From an uncultured Dehalococcoidia bacterium (lineage in GTDB: Bacteria > Chloroflexota > Dehalococcoidia > Lucifugimonadales > Australimonadaceae): DNA of 64,000 nucleotides. Shown here one piece after another: positions 18,140 to 27,320 of the stretch. Both the position numbers and the translations under genes were made by a program. The stretch covers positions 1,720,394 through 1,784,393 of the forward strand of contig OY282355.1 in the NCBI GenBank assembly GCA_958295525.1, given 5' to 3'. Each line of letters begins with the position of its first letter. Position 1 is the stretch's first letter. The notes under the pieces were generated by a model. That model saw only the letters and a program-made list of their open reading frames with translations, ran no database searches and was not told the DNA's origin.

Positions 18140-19666
18140 ATGGAAGCGTTGATCGGAGTCGCGGCGGCAGTCATCGGCGCCGCCCTCGGAATCGTCGGAA
18201 TGATGCTCGTCCGCGCGGCGGGCCGGAACAAGCGCGTGGGCGCGGCGCAGGACGAGGCCGCCCTCATCCGCGCAAGCGCCGAAGAGGAGAAGAAGCGGGC
18301 GCTGCTGGAAGCGAAAGAAGCCGCGCTCAAAGCGAAACAGGAAGCGGATGCGGAGTTGCGCGACCGCCGCCGCGAGACGCAGCGCGCCGAGAGCCGCCTC
18401 GCCAACCGCGAGGAGAGCCTCGAGACGCGCCAGCGCAGCGTCGAACTGCGCGAGGAGCGCGCCGCCGAGCGCGAGGCCGAGGCCGAGCAAGCCGTCGGCG
18501 ACGCCGAAGCGCTCAAAGCCGAGCAGTCCGTCAAGTTGGAGCAGGTCGCCGGCCTGAGCGTCCAAGAGGCCAAAGCCCAAATTATGCAGGCCGCCGAGTT
18601 CGATATGGAGCACGACCTCGCCAAGCGCTACTACGCCCTGGAGCAGAAGATGCTCTCGGATGTGGACGACAAGGCGAAAAAGGCCATCGCGCTCTCCATT
18701 CAGCGCCTCGCGTCCGACGTCGTCAACGAGTCCACGACCTCCCAAGTCGCGCTCCCTAGCGACGAGATGAAAGGGCGGCTGATCGGGCGCGAGGGGCGCA
18801 ACATCCGCGCCATCGAGGCCGCCACCGGCGTCGACCTGATCGTGGACGACACGCCGGAGGCGGTGACGGTCTCGTGCTTCGATCCCATCCGGCGCGAAAT
18901 CGCCAAGATCGCGCTGACCAACCTCGTGTCCGACGGGCGCATCCACCCCGCCCGCATCGAGGAGTCCGTCGCCAAGGCCGCGAAAGCCGTGGACGAGAAC
19001 ATCGCGCGCTCGGGCGAGCAGGCCGTGCTCGACGCGGGCGTCCGCGGACTCAATCCCGAACTCGTGAAACTGCTGGGCAGGCTGCAGTACCGCTACAGTT
19101 ACGGCGAAAACGTGCTGCAGCACTCGGTGGAGGTCGCCCGCATCGCGGGAATGATCGCCGGCGAAATCGAGGCCGACGTTCAGACCTCGAAGGCCGGCGG
19201 CTTGCTCCACGACATCGGCAAGGCGCTCACGCACGAGTTCGAGGGAACGCACATCGAACTCGGCGAGGAGGTCGCGCGCCGCTACGCCCTGCCCCCCGCC
19301 GTCACCGCCGCGATCAACGAGCACCACGACGACGACCGCGGCTCGGTCGAGGCGTTCGTCGTCGCCGCCGCCGACGCGATCAGCGCGGCCCGCCCGGGCT
19401 CCCGCCGCGACACCGTGGAACTCTACCTCAAGCGGCTCGAGGCGCTGGAGGACGTCGCCAACTCCTTCGACGGCGTCCAGAAGTCCTACGCGATTCAGGC
19501 GGGGCGCGAAGTCCGCATCCTGGTCGAGCCCGACCAGGTGGACGACGCGGAAGCCTCGTCGCTCGCCCGCAAGGTCGTCAAGAAGATCGAAGAGAACCTC
19601 GTCTACCCGGGCGAGATTATGGTGACCGTCGTCCGCGAGACGCGCGCGACGGAGGTCGCCCACTAG
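18140..19666 (+). CDS. rny: Ribonuclease Y
   Basis: Membrane-anchored endoribonuclease that initiates mRNA decay. 508 residues in the usual order: an N-terminal membrane segment (about 4-26), a long charged coiled coil (30-190), a KH domain with GRLIGREGRNI (212-222), then an HD domain with LLHDIGK (H357 and D358). The C-terminal segment is RVKKIEENLVYPGEI-like. The ATG at 18140 follows AAAGGAG; in-frame codons further upstream fall in the leader hairpins. It is often found next to recA in bacteria, as here. It appears to be the first gene of a run continuing through the PHP gene and plsY. Confidence 0.97.
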   Translation: MEALIGVAAAVIGAALGIVGMMLVRAAGRNKRVGAAQDEAALIRASAEEEKKRALLEAKEAALKAKQEADAELRDRRRETQRAESRLANREESLETRQRSVELREERAAEREAEAEQAVGDAEALKAEQSVKLEQVAGLSVQEAKAQIMQAAEFDMEHDLAKRYYALEQKMLSDVDDKAKKAIALSIQRLASDVVNESTTSQVALPSDEMKGRLIGREGRNIRAIEAATGVDLIVDDTPEAVTVSCFDPIRREIAKIALTNLVSDGRIHPARIEESVAKAAKAVDENIARSGEQAVLDAGVRGLNPELVKLLGRLQYRYSYGENVLQHSVEVARIAGMIAGEIEADVQTSKAGGLLHDIGKALTHEFEGTHIELGEEVARRYALPPAVTAAINEHHDDDRGSVEAFVVAAADAISAARPGSRRDTVELYLKRLEALEDVANSFDGVQKSYAIQAGREVRILVEPDQVDDAEASSLARKVVKKIEENLVYPGEIMVTVVRETRATEVAH

Positions 19667-19685
19667 CGGAAGGCGGCGCGCCGCG

Positions 19686-20522
19686 ATGACGATAGACCTG
19701 CATACGCACACCACGCGCTCCGACGGGCATCTCGCGCCCGCCGGCCTCGCGCGCTTGCTCGCCGACCGGGGCGTCGCCGTCGCCGCGGTCACCGACCACG
19801 ACTCCGTCGAGGGGCTCGCCGAGGCATTCGCCGCCGCCGAAGCCTGCCCCGGCCTGCGCCTCATCCCCGGCGTCGAGATAAGCGCGTCCCATCCCGCGAG
19901 GCCCGACTCCGACGTCCACGTGCTCGGCTACTTTATGGACTACGAAAACGAGGCGTTCCTGCGCCGCCTCGCCGGCCTGCGCGGCGAGCGCGAGGAGCGC
20001 GGCAAGCGGATGGTCGCCAAACTCGCCGCGCTCGGCTATCCCCTCGACTGGGAGCGCGTCGCCGCCCTCGCCGAAGACGCCAGCGTCGGACGGCCTCACG
20101 TCGCCCAAGCAATGGTCGAGCGCGGCTACATCGCCGACTACAAGGACGCTTTCAACGGGCTGCTGAACAACGGCGGCGAGGCGTTCGTCGGGCGCGAGGG
20201 GCTCACGATGGAGGACGCCGCGCGCGCGATCCGCGAGGCGGGAGGCGTGGCCGCGCTCGCCCATCCCCTCTACGTCGAGGACTACGAGACGATCATCCCC
20301 CGGCTCCGCGGACTGGGCGTCGCCGGCATCGAGGCGCACTACGCCCACTACGACCCCGGCGAGCAGCGCGTTCTGCTCGACTTCGCCCGCCGCTATGAAC
20401 TCGTCCCGTGCGGCGGCAGCGACTACCACGCGACGGGCCGGGCGGACGAGCCCCTCCCGGGAGCGGACGGCCCGCCGCCGGACGCGCTCAACGCCCTCGA
20501 GCGGCTCGCCGCCGAGGGGTAG
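19686..20522 (+). CDS. PHP-domain phosphoesterase (TrpH/YciV type)
   Basis: 278 residues, cytoplasmic metal-dependent phosphoesterase. PHP motifs in order: DLHTHTTRSDG near the N-terminus, VAVTDHDSVEGL, LIPGVEIS, ALAHPLY and GGSDYHA near the C-terminus. Members of this group act on 3',5'-nucleotides or as 5'-3' exoribonucleases that mature rRNA ends. Its place directly after RNase Y makes an RNA-related role plausible, though this is inference. It starts 19 bp after rny and 10 bp before plsY. Confidence 0.9.
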   Translation: MTIDLHTHTTRSDGHLAPAGLARLLADRGVAVAAVTDHDSVEGLAEAFAAAEACPGLRLIPGVEISASHPARPDSDVHVLGYFMDYENEAFLRRLAGLRGEREERGKRMVAKLAALGYPLDWERVAALAEDASVGRPHVAQAMVERGYIADYKDAFNGLLNNGGEAFVGREGLTMEDAARAIREAGGVAALAHPLYVEDYETIIPRLRGLGVAGIEAHYAHYDPGEQRVLLDFARRYELVPCGGSDYHATGRADEPLPGADGPPPDALNALERLAAEG

Positions 20523-20532
20523 GCTCCCCGCG

Positions 20533-21243
20533 ATGGACGACGCGCTGACGACCGCCCTCGCCCTTCTCTACGCCTATCTCGTCGGCTCCGTGCCGTCCGC
20601 CTACCTCATCGGGCGCGTGGTCAAAGGCGTGGACCTCCGCAAAGTGGGCAGCGGAACGCTTGGCGCGTCCAACGTCTTCTACAACGTCGGGCGCTTCTGG
20701 ATCGTCCCCGTCGGCGTCTTCGACATCTTCATCAAGGGACTCTCGCCCGTCTATGCCGCGCGCGCGCTCGGGCTGCCCGTCGAGGCGCAAGCCGCCGCCG
20801 GACTGCTCGCCGTCGTCGGCCACAACTGGCCTCTCTTCCTCGGATTCAAGGGCGGACGCGGCGTCGCCCCCACCGTCGGCGCGCTCCTCGCGCTCGGCAG
20901 GCTGGAACTCGCGCTTTTCATCGTCATCGCCGTCGCCGGGTGGCGATTCACCAACTCCTCCGCCGTCTGGGCGCTCGCGGCCTTCGCCTCGCTGCCGCTC
21001 TCCGCGCTCTACTTCGGACGCCCGGGCGCCGTCGCGCTCCTGATGACCGGACTCCTCGCCATCGCGGTCGCCAAGCGGCTGCTGGGCAACGAGCGCGGCG
21101 AGGGAGTCCCCCTGCCCCGGCTCCTCCTGAACCGCCTCCTCTTCGACCGCGACGTCGCCGACCACGAGGCGTGGGTTCGCCGCAACGCCGACGGCGGCGA
21201 GGCGCAGGCGCCCCGCAACGCGCCCCCCACGGAGAACGCATGA
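20533..21243 (+). CDS. plsY: Acyl-phosphate glycerol-3-phosphate acyltransferase
   Basis: Inner-membrane enzyme that makes lysophosphatidic acid from acyl-phosphate and glycerol-3-phosphate. 236 residues, multi-pass. Three PlsY motifs are visible: GSVPSAYLIGR, a GSGTLGASN version of the usual GSGNxGATN, and GHNWPLFLGFKGGRGVAP. The KGGRG segment is the phosphate-binding motif. The C-terminus carries a soluble tail (LLFDRDVADHEAWVRR). The start is chosen at ATG 20533 because the protein aligns from there. Its stop overlaps the next start (ATGA). Confidence 0.95.
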   Translation: MDDALTTALALLYAYLVGSVPSAYLIGRVVKGVDLRKVGSGTLGASNVFYNVGRFWIVPVGVFDIFIKGLSPVYAARALGLPVEAQAAAGLLAVVGHNWPLFLGFKGGRGVAPTVGALLALGRLELALFIVIAVAGWRFTNSSAVWALAAFASLPLSALYFGRPGAVALLMTGLLAIAVAKRLLGNERGEGVPLPRLLLNRLLFDRDVADHEAWVRRNADGGEAQAPRNAPPTENA

Positions 21244-21737
21244 CCTCCCCTGCGACGTGCCACTGGCATCCCGACCGCGAAACCGGCCTGCGCTGCGGCG
21301 CCTGCGGCAAGCCCATCTGCACCGAATGCATGCGCCATCACCCCGTAGGCATACGCTGCAAGGCGTGCGGCGAGCCCGCTCCGCTCCCCACGCACGCCGT
21401 CTCGCCCTCCTACTTCCTGCGCGGCGCCGCGGCGGCTGTCGGCGCGGGAATCGCGGGCTACGCCGCTCTCTACGTCCTCCTGCGCCTCGTCCCGCTGGCC
21501 GGCGTCTTCTACTTCTTCCTCATGCTGGGGCTGGGCTACGCCGTGAGCGCCGTCGTCGGCGCGGCGGTCAACCGGCGCAGAGGCCCCGCCTACCAGTGGA
21601 TGGCCGCCGCCGGAGTCCTCATCGCCGTCTTCCCCACTGCGCTCGGCGCGCTCGCCAATTTCTCCGTCGGCGCGCTCATAGACCTCGCGGGCGTCGCCGT
21701 CGCCGTAGGCGTCGCCTGGACGCGCCTCGCCCGGTGA
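21240..21737 (+). CDS. B-box-type zinc finger membrane protein
   Basis: 165 residues. The N-terminus (about residues 6-45) has Cys and His in a B-box-like pattern: CHWHPDRETGLRCGACGKPIC, then a second group of Cys and His ending in CKACGE. Four hydrophobic segments follow (GAAAAVGAGIAGYAALYVLL, FYFFLMLGLGYAVSAVVGAA, WMAAAGVLIAVFPTALGAL and LIDLAGVAVAVGVAW). B-box-plus-membrane proteins of this sort occur in many Chloroflexota and actinobacteria, sometimes fused to rhomboid proteases. No rhomboid catalytic GxSG is seen here. Overlaps plsY by 4 bp. Function unknown. Confidence 0.8.
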   Translation: MTSPATCHWHPDRETGLRCGACGKPICTECMRHHPVGIRCKACGEPAPLPTHAVSPSYFLRGAAAAVGAGIAGYAALYVLLRLVPLAGVFYFFLMLGLGYAVSAVVGAAVNRRRGPAYQWMAAAGVLIAVFPTALGALANFSVGALIDLAGVAVAVGVAWTRLAR

Positions 21738-21830
21738 CGGCGGAAGCGGCCCACGGCGGAAGCAATTCGGCGCTCGCTGCGCGAGACGCGCTTGCTCTTC
21801 GGGCCGGGGCGCTGCGGGCGGACGCGCGGC

Positions 21831-22781
21831 CTATTGCGAATGGCTCCGCAGATGCTCGACGTAGGCGGCTATGCCGGAGTCTATGTCGCGCTCGGGGGCG
21901 TAACCGGCGTCTTCGCGGATGCGCGAGAGGTCCATCACGGGGTTGCGCGGGCTCGCCCCGCTCCGCCCAGGCTTGAGCGCGGAGCAGACGGCGTCCGGCA
22001 GCGCCTTCCGCACCGCCTCGAACACGCGCTCGTTGGAGACCGCCGCGCCCGATCCGATGTTGTAGACGTCGTGGCGCAGCGTGTCCGCCGTATGCGCGAG
22101 TTGGACGCCGCGCGCCAAGTCGCCGACGTACGTCCAATCGCCCTCGTCGTCCGCGCTGATCGCTCCGCCCGGCCTGTCCGAGAAATCGGGCTCCTCGCCT
22201 TTCAGCGCGGCGCCGCACATCCGGCTCATCGGATTGAACATGCTGTAGTAGTGCGGCCCGTAGATGCTGGCGATGCGAAGGGAGACGACCTCGACGCCCG
22301 CGCGCTCGGCGTAGTGGAAGGCGTGAATCTCCATCGCCTTCTTGAACGCTTCGACCTGCGTGCGGGAGTGGATGGGAAGGGGCATATCCTCGCGGAACGG
22401 GCCCTCCGGCAAACCGCCGTAGACGGAGGTGGAACTGGCGAGCGAGACGCGGCGCAGGCCGAGCGTCCGCGCCGTCTCCAGCGTGTTCTGCAAGGCGTTG
22501 ACGTAGATGCGGTAGTCCTCCTGCGGGCTAATGCCGCGGGCGGGCGGCGCGGCGAACGTGATGACGCTCTCGACCTCGCGGCGGTGCGCGACCTCCATCA
22601 TTTCGTAGAGTTTGGTCGCGTCCATGCGCTCCACGAACGCGCGCTCGTCCAGGTGCGGGGCGAGGGCGTCCGGCACGCGGCGGGCGTTGTGCTGCGTGAT
22701 GACGACGCGCTCGCCGGCTTCGATCAGCCGGAGCGCCGTGTTGAGCCCGATGAATCCCATGCCGCCGATAATCAGAATCAT
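21831..22781 (-). CDS. NAD-dependent epimerase/dehydratase family protein
   Basis: Extended SDR, 316 residues. The N-terminal nucleotide motif is GGMGFIG. Later features are SSTSVYGG, IYGPHY and the substrate-domain segment WTYVGDLARGVQLA. The usual catalytic YxxxK is not seen: the position reads VEAFKKAME, with Lys but no Tyr. Enzymatic epimerisation is therefore doubtful, and a reductase or non-catalytic role is possible. The ATG at 22781 follows GAAGGAG. It is divergent from the MFS transporter gene across an 85-bp gap that must contain both promoters. Confidence 0.85.
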   Translation of the reverse strand: MILIIGGMGFIGLNTALRLIEAGERVVITQHNARRVPDALAPHLDERAFVERMDATKLYEMMEVAHRREVESVITFAAPPARGISPQEDYRIYVNALQNTLETARTLGLRRVSLASSTSVYGGLPEGPFREDMPLPIHSRTQVEAFKKAMEIHAFHYAERAGVEVVSLRIASIYGPHYYSMFNPMSRMCGAALKGEEPDFSDRPGGAISADDEGDWTYVGDLARGVQLAHTADTLRHDVYNIGSGAAVSNERVFEAVRKALPDAVCSALKPGRSGASPRNPVMDLSRIREDAGYAPERDIDSGIAAYVEHLRSHSQ

Positions 22782-22866
22782 TCGCGTTCTCCTTCGGCGA
22801 AATCGTCCGCCGCCGCAGGCAATCATAGCGCTAGCCGCGCGGGGCGCGGGCGCGTAGCATCGGCGC

Positions 22867-24123
22867 ATGACCGAGGCTCCCACCAATGCGCCTGAGCCCC
22901 CTGCGCCGCGCCGCCGCCGCTGGCTGCGGACGTTCGACGCGCTCGACGTTCCCGCCTACCGCAAGTACTTCCTGGCGATGCTCTTCTACTTCGGGGCGAT
23001 GCAGGCGACGGCGCTGGCGCGGCCCGTCCTGGCGTTCGATCTGGCCGACCGCGCCCCCATCGCGCTAGGGGTGGCGATAGCGGCGAACAACGCGCCGTCG
23101 CTCGCGCTCTCGCCGTTCGCGGGCGCGCTGGCCGACAAGACGTCGATGCGGAACATTCTGATCGGCGCGGCGGCGCTGATGGCGCTCTTCGCCGCCGCAA
23201 CCGCCGCGGGCGTCGCGGCGGGCGTTCTGGCCTGGTGGCACGTCGCGCTCATCGGCGTGCTGCAAGGGTCCGTGATGGTCTTCATCACCCCGACGCGGCG
23301 CGCGATTATCCCCGGGCTGGCCGGCGAGCGGCATCTGCTCAACGCCACGGGCCTGCATACGATGTCGCAGAACGTGAACCGCATGCTGATGCCGCTCGCG
23401 GCGGGGGCGCTGTTCGCGCGGGTCGGGCCGGAGTGGGCGTACCTCTTGATTGTCGCGCTGTACGCGATCGCGCTGGCGCTCCTTTTCCGCGCGCCGTCGC
23501 AAGGGGAGGGGGCGGCGCGGAAGCGGCGGCGCAGCGGCTCGCCGTGGGAGGGGTTCCGCTACGCGCGGCAGACGCCGGTGATTCGCAATCTGCTGCTGAT
23601 CGGCCTAGTCATCACCGTGTTCGGACAGCCGTTCCAGCATCTGCTGCCGCTCGCGCAGGATTTCCTGAACATCGAGGCGGACGGCGTTGGGCTGCTGTTC
23701 ACGTTCTTCGGCCTGGGGTCGCTGATCGGCTCGACGACGGCCGCGTCGCTGGGCGACTTTCAGCGGAAGGGATTGCTGCTGGTGGGCTTCTTCACCTTGT
23801 TCGGCTTGAGCGTGGCCGCGTTCGCGGCGTCGAGTTGGCTCTGGCTCTCGCTCTTGCTGATGCTGCCCGTGGGCGTCGGGCACTCCGGTCGGACGGTGGC
23901 GCACCTCACGGCGCTGCAGGCGTACTCCGAAGACGAAATGCGCGGGCGCGTGCAGGCGTTGAACGCGATGATGGGCGGGCTGATTCCGCTCGCCGTATTA
24001 GGCATCACGGGCTTGGCGGAGGTCTTCGGCGGGCGCGCCGCGCTGGGGGCGGCGGGCGGCGTCATCGCCGCCTACGGCGTCTGGGAGGCGCTGGGCGCCA
24101 AGACGCTCCGCGCGCTGCGGTGA
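22867..24123 (+). CDS. Major facilitator superfamily transporter
   Basis: 418 residues, about 12 membrane segments. The cytoplasmic loop 2-3 has the MFS signature region GALADKTSMRNILIG. The N-terminus is a basic cytoplasmic tail (PAPRRRRWLRTF). It resembles the enterobactin/macrolide exporter-like group (MFS_3), but the substrate is not deducible. A TAGCAT -10 box (22855-22860) ends six bases before the ATG, with no ribosome site between, so the message is probably leaderless. Confidence 0.9.
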   Translation: MTEAPTNAPEPPAPRRRRWLRTFDALDVPAYRKYFLAMLFYFGAMQATALARPVLAFDLADRAPIALGVAIAANNAPSLALSPFAGALADKTSMRNILIGAAALMALFAAATAAGVAAGVLAWWHVALIGVLQGSVMVFITPTRRAIIPGLAGERHLLNATGLHTMSQNVNRMLMPLAAGALFARVGPEWAYLLIVALYAIALALLFRAPSQGEGAARKRRRSGSPWEGFRYARQTPVIRNLLLIGLVITVFGQPFQHLLPLAQDFLNIEADGVGLLFTFFGLGSLIGSTTAASLGDFQRKGLLLVGFFTLFGLSVAAFAASSWLWLSLLLMLPVGVGHSGRTVAHLTALQAYSEDEMRGRVQALNAMMGGLIPLAVLGITGLAEVFGGRAALGAAGGVIAAYGVWEALGAKTLRALR

Positions 24124-24257
24124 GAGGGCGAGGGAGGGGACGCCTGCCGCGCGCTCCGATGCCGCTCCGGGCTGCCGCGGGTGTGGTAAAGTTGCTGCGC
24201 GGTGAACTTGGCGGCGCGCAACGCTCCGTCCGCTCCGATGCGTGTTGAGAGAACCCA

Positions 24258-25277
24258 ATGACGCCCAACCTCCTATCCGTCGCCGTGCTCGTGCCCTGCC
24301 GCAACGAGGAAGGAACCGTCGCCGGCGTGGTCAACTCCTTCCGTGAGGCGTTGCCGGACGCGCGCTGCTACGTCTATGACAACGGATCCACCGACCGCAC
24401 GGCGGACGCCGCCCTCGCCGCCGGCGCGGTGGTCCGCCGCGAGCCCGCCGCCGGCAAGGGCAACGTCGTGCGCCGGATGTTCGCCGACGTCGAAGCCGAC
24501 GTCTACGTCCTCGTGGACGGCGACGGCACCTATGAGGCTGCGGCGGCGCCGGCTATGGTTGAGCGGCTCGTCTCCGGCAACCTCGATATGGTGGGCGGCG
24601 CGCGCGTCCCGTCGGGCGAGGGAAACGCCTACCGGCGCGGGCACAGGCTTGGCAACGCCTTGTTCAACTGGCTCATCAACACGCAATTCGGCGGGAAGTA
24701 CACGGATTGCTACTCGGGATACCGCGTGATGTCGCGGCGGCTAGTGAAATCGTTCCCAGCGACCTCGCAATACTTTGAGATCGAGAACGAACTGGCCGCG
24801 CATTGCGCTTACTTGCGTCTCCCTTACGAAGAAATGCCTACGCGCTACGTCGAGCGGCCCGACGGCAGCGAAAGCAAACTGCGGACGTTCCGCGACGGCG
24901 CGCGCGCTCTCTTCTCCGTTGGGCTGGCGGTGAAGGAGTTCCACCCGCTGAGGTTTTTCTCTATCGTGAGCGCGCTGCTGGGCTTGCTCGCGGTCGTCTT
25001 GGGAATTCCCATTCTCACCGAGTTTTGGGAAACCGGCCTCGTGCCCCGCTTTCCCACCGCAATGCTGTGCATGGGGTTGGGGCTGGCCGCGCTGGGGAGT
25101 TTTCTCTCCGGCGTCATCCTAGACAGCGTGAACCGCGGGCGGCGCGAGATGAAACTTACGGCGTACCTGCGCTACCCCTCTGTGCAAGAGGCTCATCGGC
25201 GCGCTCAACGAAACGCCCGGACCGGCGGACAACCGGACTCGACCGCTGTCAACCGCCCGCCCGCTACCCGCTCATAG
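24258..25277 (+). CDS. Family 2 glycosyltransferase (dolichol-phosphate-mannose synthase-like) with C-terminal membrane segments
   Basis: 339 residues. The GT2 fold begins VAVLVPCRNEEGTVAGVV and continues with VYDNGSTDRTAD and the metal-binding VLVDGDGTYE (DxD-type). Acceptor-loop motifs are TDCYSGYRVMSRR and FEIENELA. Two membrane segments follow at about residues 236-258 and 270-295. Enzymes of this type load a sugar onto a polyprenyl phosphate for use by GT-C enzymes, and GT-C-like genes follow at 25324 and 29689. A fragment of a related gene start lies at 27142-27195. Confidence 0.92.
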   Translation: MTPNLLSVAVLVPCRNEEGTVAGVVNSFREALPDARCYVYDNGSTDRTADAALAAGAVVRREPAAGKGNVVRRMFADVEADVYVLVDGDGTYEAAAAPAMVERLVSGNLDMVGGARVPSGEGNAYRRGHRLGNALFNWLINTQFGGKYTDCYSGYRVMSRRLVKSFPATSQYFEIENELAAHCAYLRLPYEEMPTRYVERPDGSESKLRTFRDGARALFSVGLAVKEFHPLRFFSIVSALLGLLAVVLGIPILTEFWETGLVPRFPTAMLCMGLGLAALGSFLSGVILDSVNRGRREMKLTAYLRYPSVQEAHRRAQRNARTGGQPDSTAVNRPPATRS

Positions 25278-25323
25278 AGGCAAGGAGCGGCGCTGAACCC
25301 CAAGAGACGCTCCGCGCGCTCCG

Positions 25324-27126
25324 ATGAGGAGAAGCGTCTCCCTGTGGTATCCTCAGACGATGCTCCTGCCGTTTGTGGTCGTTGCGGTCTCCGCCGCCTT
25401 TACTCTAGGCGTCCTCACTGCTTCCCTCTACGCTGTTCTCCTCCGTTCCGCGGCGCCGCCTCTCCTGTTGCGTCTACTCCCGCTATCCCTCGCCGCCGCC
25501 GTCTTGCTCCTTTTCGGATTTGGAGCAGTGACAGACCTGCTGGGATGGACTTACTTCGTCGCCGCGGCGGCTTTCGCCGCTGCGTTCTTGGGCGCCGTTC
25601 TCTTCGCGCCCGACCCTGTTCCGGAATATGCGGTTCCCAAAAGTTTGGCGGAGCGTTTGCCCCCTTTCGCCAACGTTCGCAAGCGCGGCTTCCGAGCAAT
25701 CCAATTCGGAGCGCCTTGGCTTTTCATTCTCATGGCGGCGGGTTACGCGGCGGCCTCTTGGTCGACCCCGGTTATTCTGACGCCCGACAGCCAGGGCTAT
25801 CTTGAATTTCAGGAGGCGCGAACAGCCGGATACCCCATATTCCTGGAAGTTGTCGTCGCCGTTTTCGGCGGAACGGCGGCGGTCCCGAATGTTCAACTTG
25901 CGCTGGCGGCGGCGGCGATCGCGTTTCTCGGATGGTGCGTCCATCGAGCCTACGGGGCGCCTCTCATAGGAATTGCCTTAGCGTTCTCGTTGATGAGCAT
26001 CCCAGACCTATCCGAGACGCACGCGCAAATAATGACGGAATCGCTGTTCGTTTCGTTGCTATGCGTGATGTTCGGAAGTTTAATGCTGCTGACCAAACGC
26101 CCGGCGTGGCGGTATGCCGCCCTTGCCGCCCTCGCGTGCGGGTTGGCGATAACGATCCGGCCCGCCGCGATGAGCCTGCTGCCCATCTTCCCCATCGCGT
26201 TGTGGCTAATCCTGCGGCGCTCCGCCGGTCAACGCTTGCAATTGGTTGCGGCTGTGGTCGTCCCCATTGCGTTGTGCATCGGGGCTGAGAGCGCTCTATG
26301 GCAAATGCGGCATGGGGCGGGTTTGCCGAACGGCCTCGTGAACCGGCATGTGTTCGCCAAGGCGTTGCTCATCGAACCGAATCCGCGCTTGAACGACCCC
26401 GAACTGGCCGCCGTGGTGAATTACGGAAGGTCGGCGCTCGAGCCCGGGCGCGGCCTGATCGACGGAGCCCCCAACCTGCAAGCGCGCGCGCTGCTGTTGC
26501 GGAACTTCGAGGTGGCGGCCCAGTACCAAACCTACTTCAGAGAGATCGATATCCTAATGTACGCCGTTTCCGATTCGCGCGGTGTTCCAAAAGATGACCT
26601 TCTCGGCCAAGCGGGTTGGGCTGCGATGCGCGGAGCGCCGGGCGCTTGGGCGCTGAACGCCCTTACCCATTACTGGGGGCTCTGGACGGCTTACTGGGTC
26701 TACCGTCCGGATTTCATCGCATCCTACGAAGCCTATACGCAAAACCTGGAAGAGAGCGACCTCTTCACCGAGGCCCGCGTGTTTCAACCCTTGCCGCCGG
26801 CGGGGCTCCGCATTCGCCTAATAATGCTCGCGGGTTTGGCCGTCTCATTGATCGCAATCGGGCTCGCCGTCCGGCAATTCCTCCTCTCCCCCCGCCCCCT
26901 CGACGGACGGTTGGCCGTCGCTTCCCTGTCCGGGCTGGCGGTTCACGGCCACTTCCTGCTGATCGGGCTAACAGGCGTAGCCACGCCGCGCTACGCGCTC
27001 GTTATGCTGCCCGTGCTCGCGCTCTGCGGATTCCTGCTCGTCAACTGGGTGGTTGAGCAGGCATGGAGCCGGATGGAAAAACAACATCCTCATCCGCGGC
27101 AATGCGAGTCACGGAGAACCGGGTGA
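25324..27126 (+). CDS. GT-C-like integral membrane glycosyltransferase
   Basis: 600 residues with about 12 hydrophobic segments. After four N-terminal segments comes a periplasmic-type loop with LTPDSQGYLEFQEARTAGYP. The acidic-residue loop followed by a YP motif is typical of polyprenyl-sugar-dependent GT-C enzymes (PMT/ArnT-like). RPAAMSLLP and a late TPRYALVMLPVLAL also fit. The start could be ATG 25324 or ATG 25360 (MLLPF), which begins directly with the membrane segment. The gene is more A/T-rich than rpsU or nadE next to it. It probably uses the product of the GT2 gene 47 bp upstream. Confidence 0.75.
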   Translation: MRRSVSLWYPQTMLLPFVVVAVSAAFTLGVLTASLYAVLLRSAAPPLLLRLLPLSLAAAVLLLFGFGAVTDLLGWTYFVAAAAFAAAFLGAVLFAPDPVPEYAVPKSLAERLPPFANVRKRGFRAIQFGAPWLFILMAAGYAAASWSTPVILTPDSQGYLEFQEARTAGYPIFLEVVVAVFGGTAAVPNVQLALAAAAIAFLGWCVHRAYGAPLIGIALAFSLMSIPDLSETHAQIMTESLFVSLLCVMFGSLMLLTKRPAWRYAALAALACGLAITIRPAAMSLLPIFPIALWLILRRSAGQRLQLVAAVVVPIALCIGAESALWQMRHGAGLPNGLVNRHVFAKALLIEPNPRLNDPELAAVVNYGRSALEPGRGLIDGAPNLQARALLLRNFEVAAQYQTYFREIDILMYAVSDSRGVPKDDLLGQAGWAAMRGAPGAWALNALTHYWGLWTAYWVYRPDFIASYEAYTQNLEESDLFTEARVFQPLPPAGLRIRLIMLAGLAVSLIAIGLAVRQFLLSPRPLDGRLAVASLSGLAVHGHFLLIGLTGVATPRYALVMLPVLALCGFLLVNWVVEQAWSRMEKQHPHPRQCESRRTG

Positions 27127-27141
27127 CGGACGGCCTGCCGC

Positions 27142-27195
27142 GCCGTCGCCCTGCTTGCGCCTTGCCGCAACGAAGAGAAGACCGTAGCGGGAGCG
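27142..27195 (+). pseudogene. Remnant of a GT2 glycosyltransferase start
   Basis: Eighteen codons read AVALLAPCRNEEKTVAGA, closely matching the N-terminus of the glycosyltransferase at 24258 (VAVLVPCRNEEGTVAGV). The similarity begins abruptly after the GT-C gene and ends after 54 bp. There is no in-frame start and the continuation is unrelated. It appears to be a decayed or recombined copy. Confidence 0.65.
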
Positions 27196-27254
27196 CCGCC
27201 CGAAGGCAGCCTTGCGCTCCGCTCCGTCTCTGCGTGGTGAACGAGCGCGGACGC

Positions 27255-27284
27255 TTGCCCCGCGCCGTCCGCTAGCGCTATACT
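27255..27284 (+). promoter_or_regulatory. Promoter of rpsU
   Basis: TTGCCC (27255-27260) and TATACT (27279-27284) with an 18-bp spacer, followed by a 36-nt leader containing GGGAG before the ATG at 27321. Confidence 0.6.
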
Positions 27285-27320
27285 CCGCCCCACGCAAAGC
27301 GAATTCGCTAGGGAGCGTCA

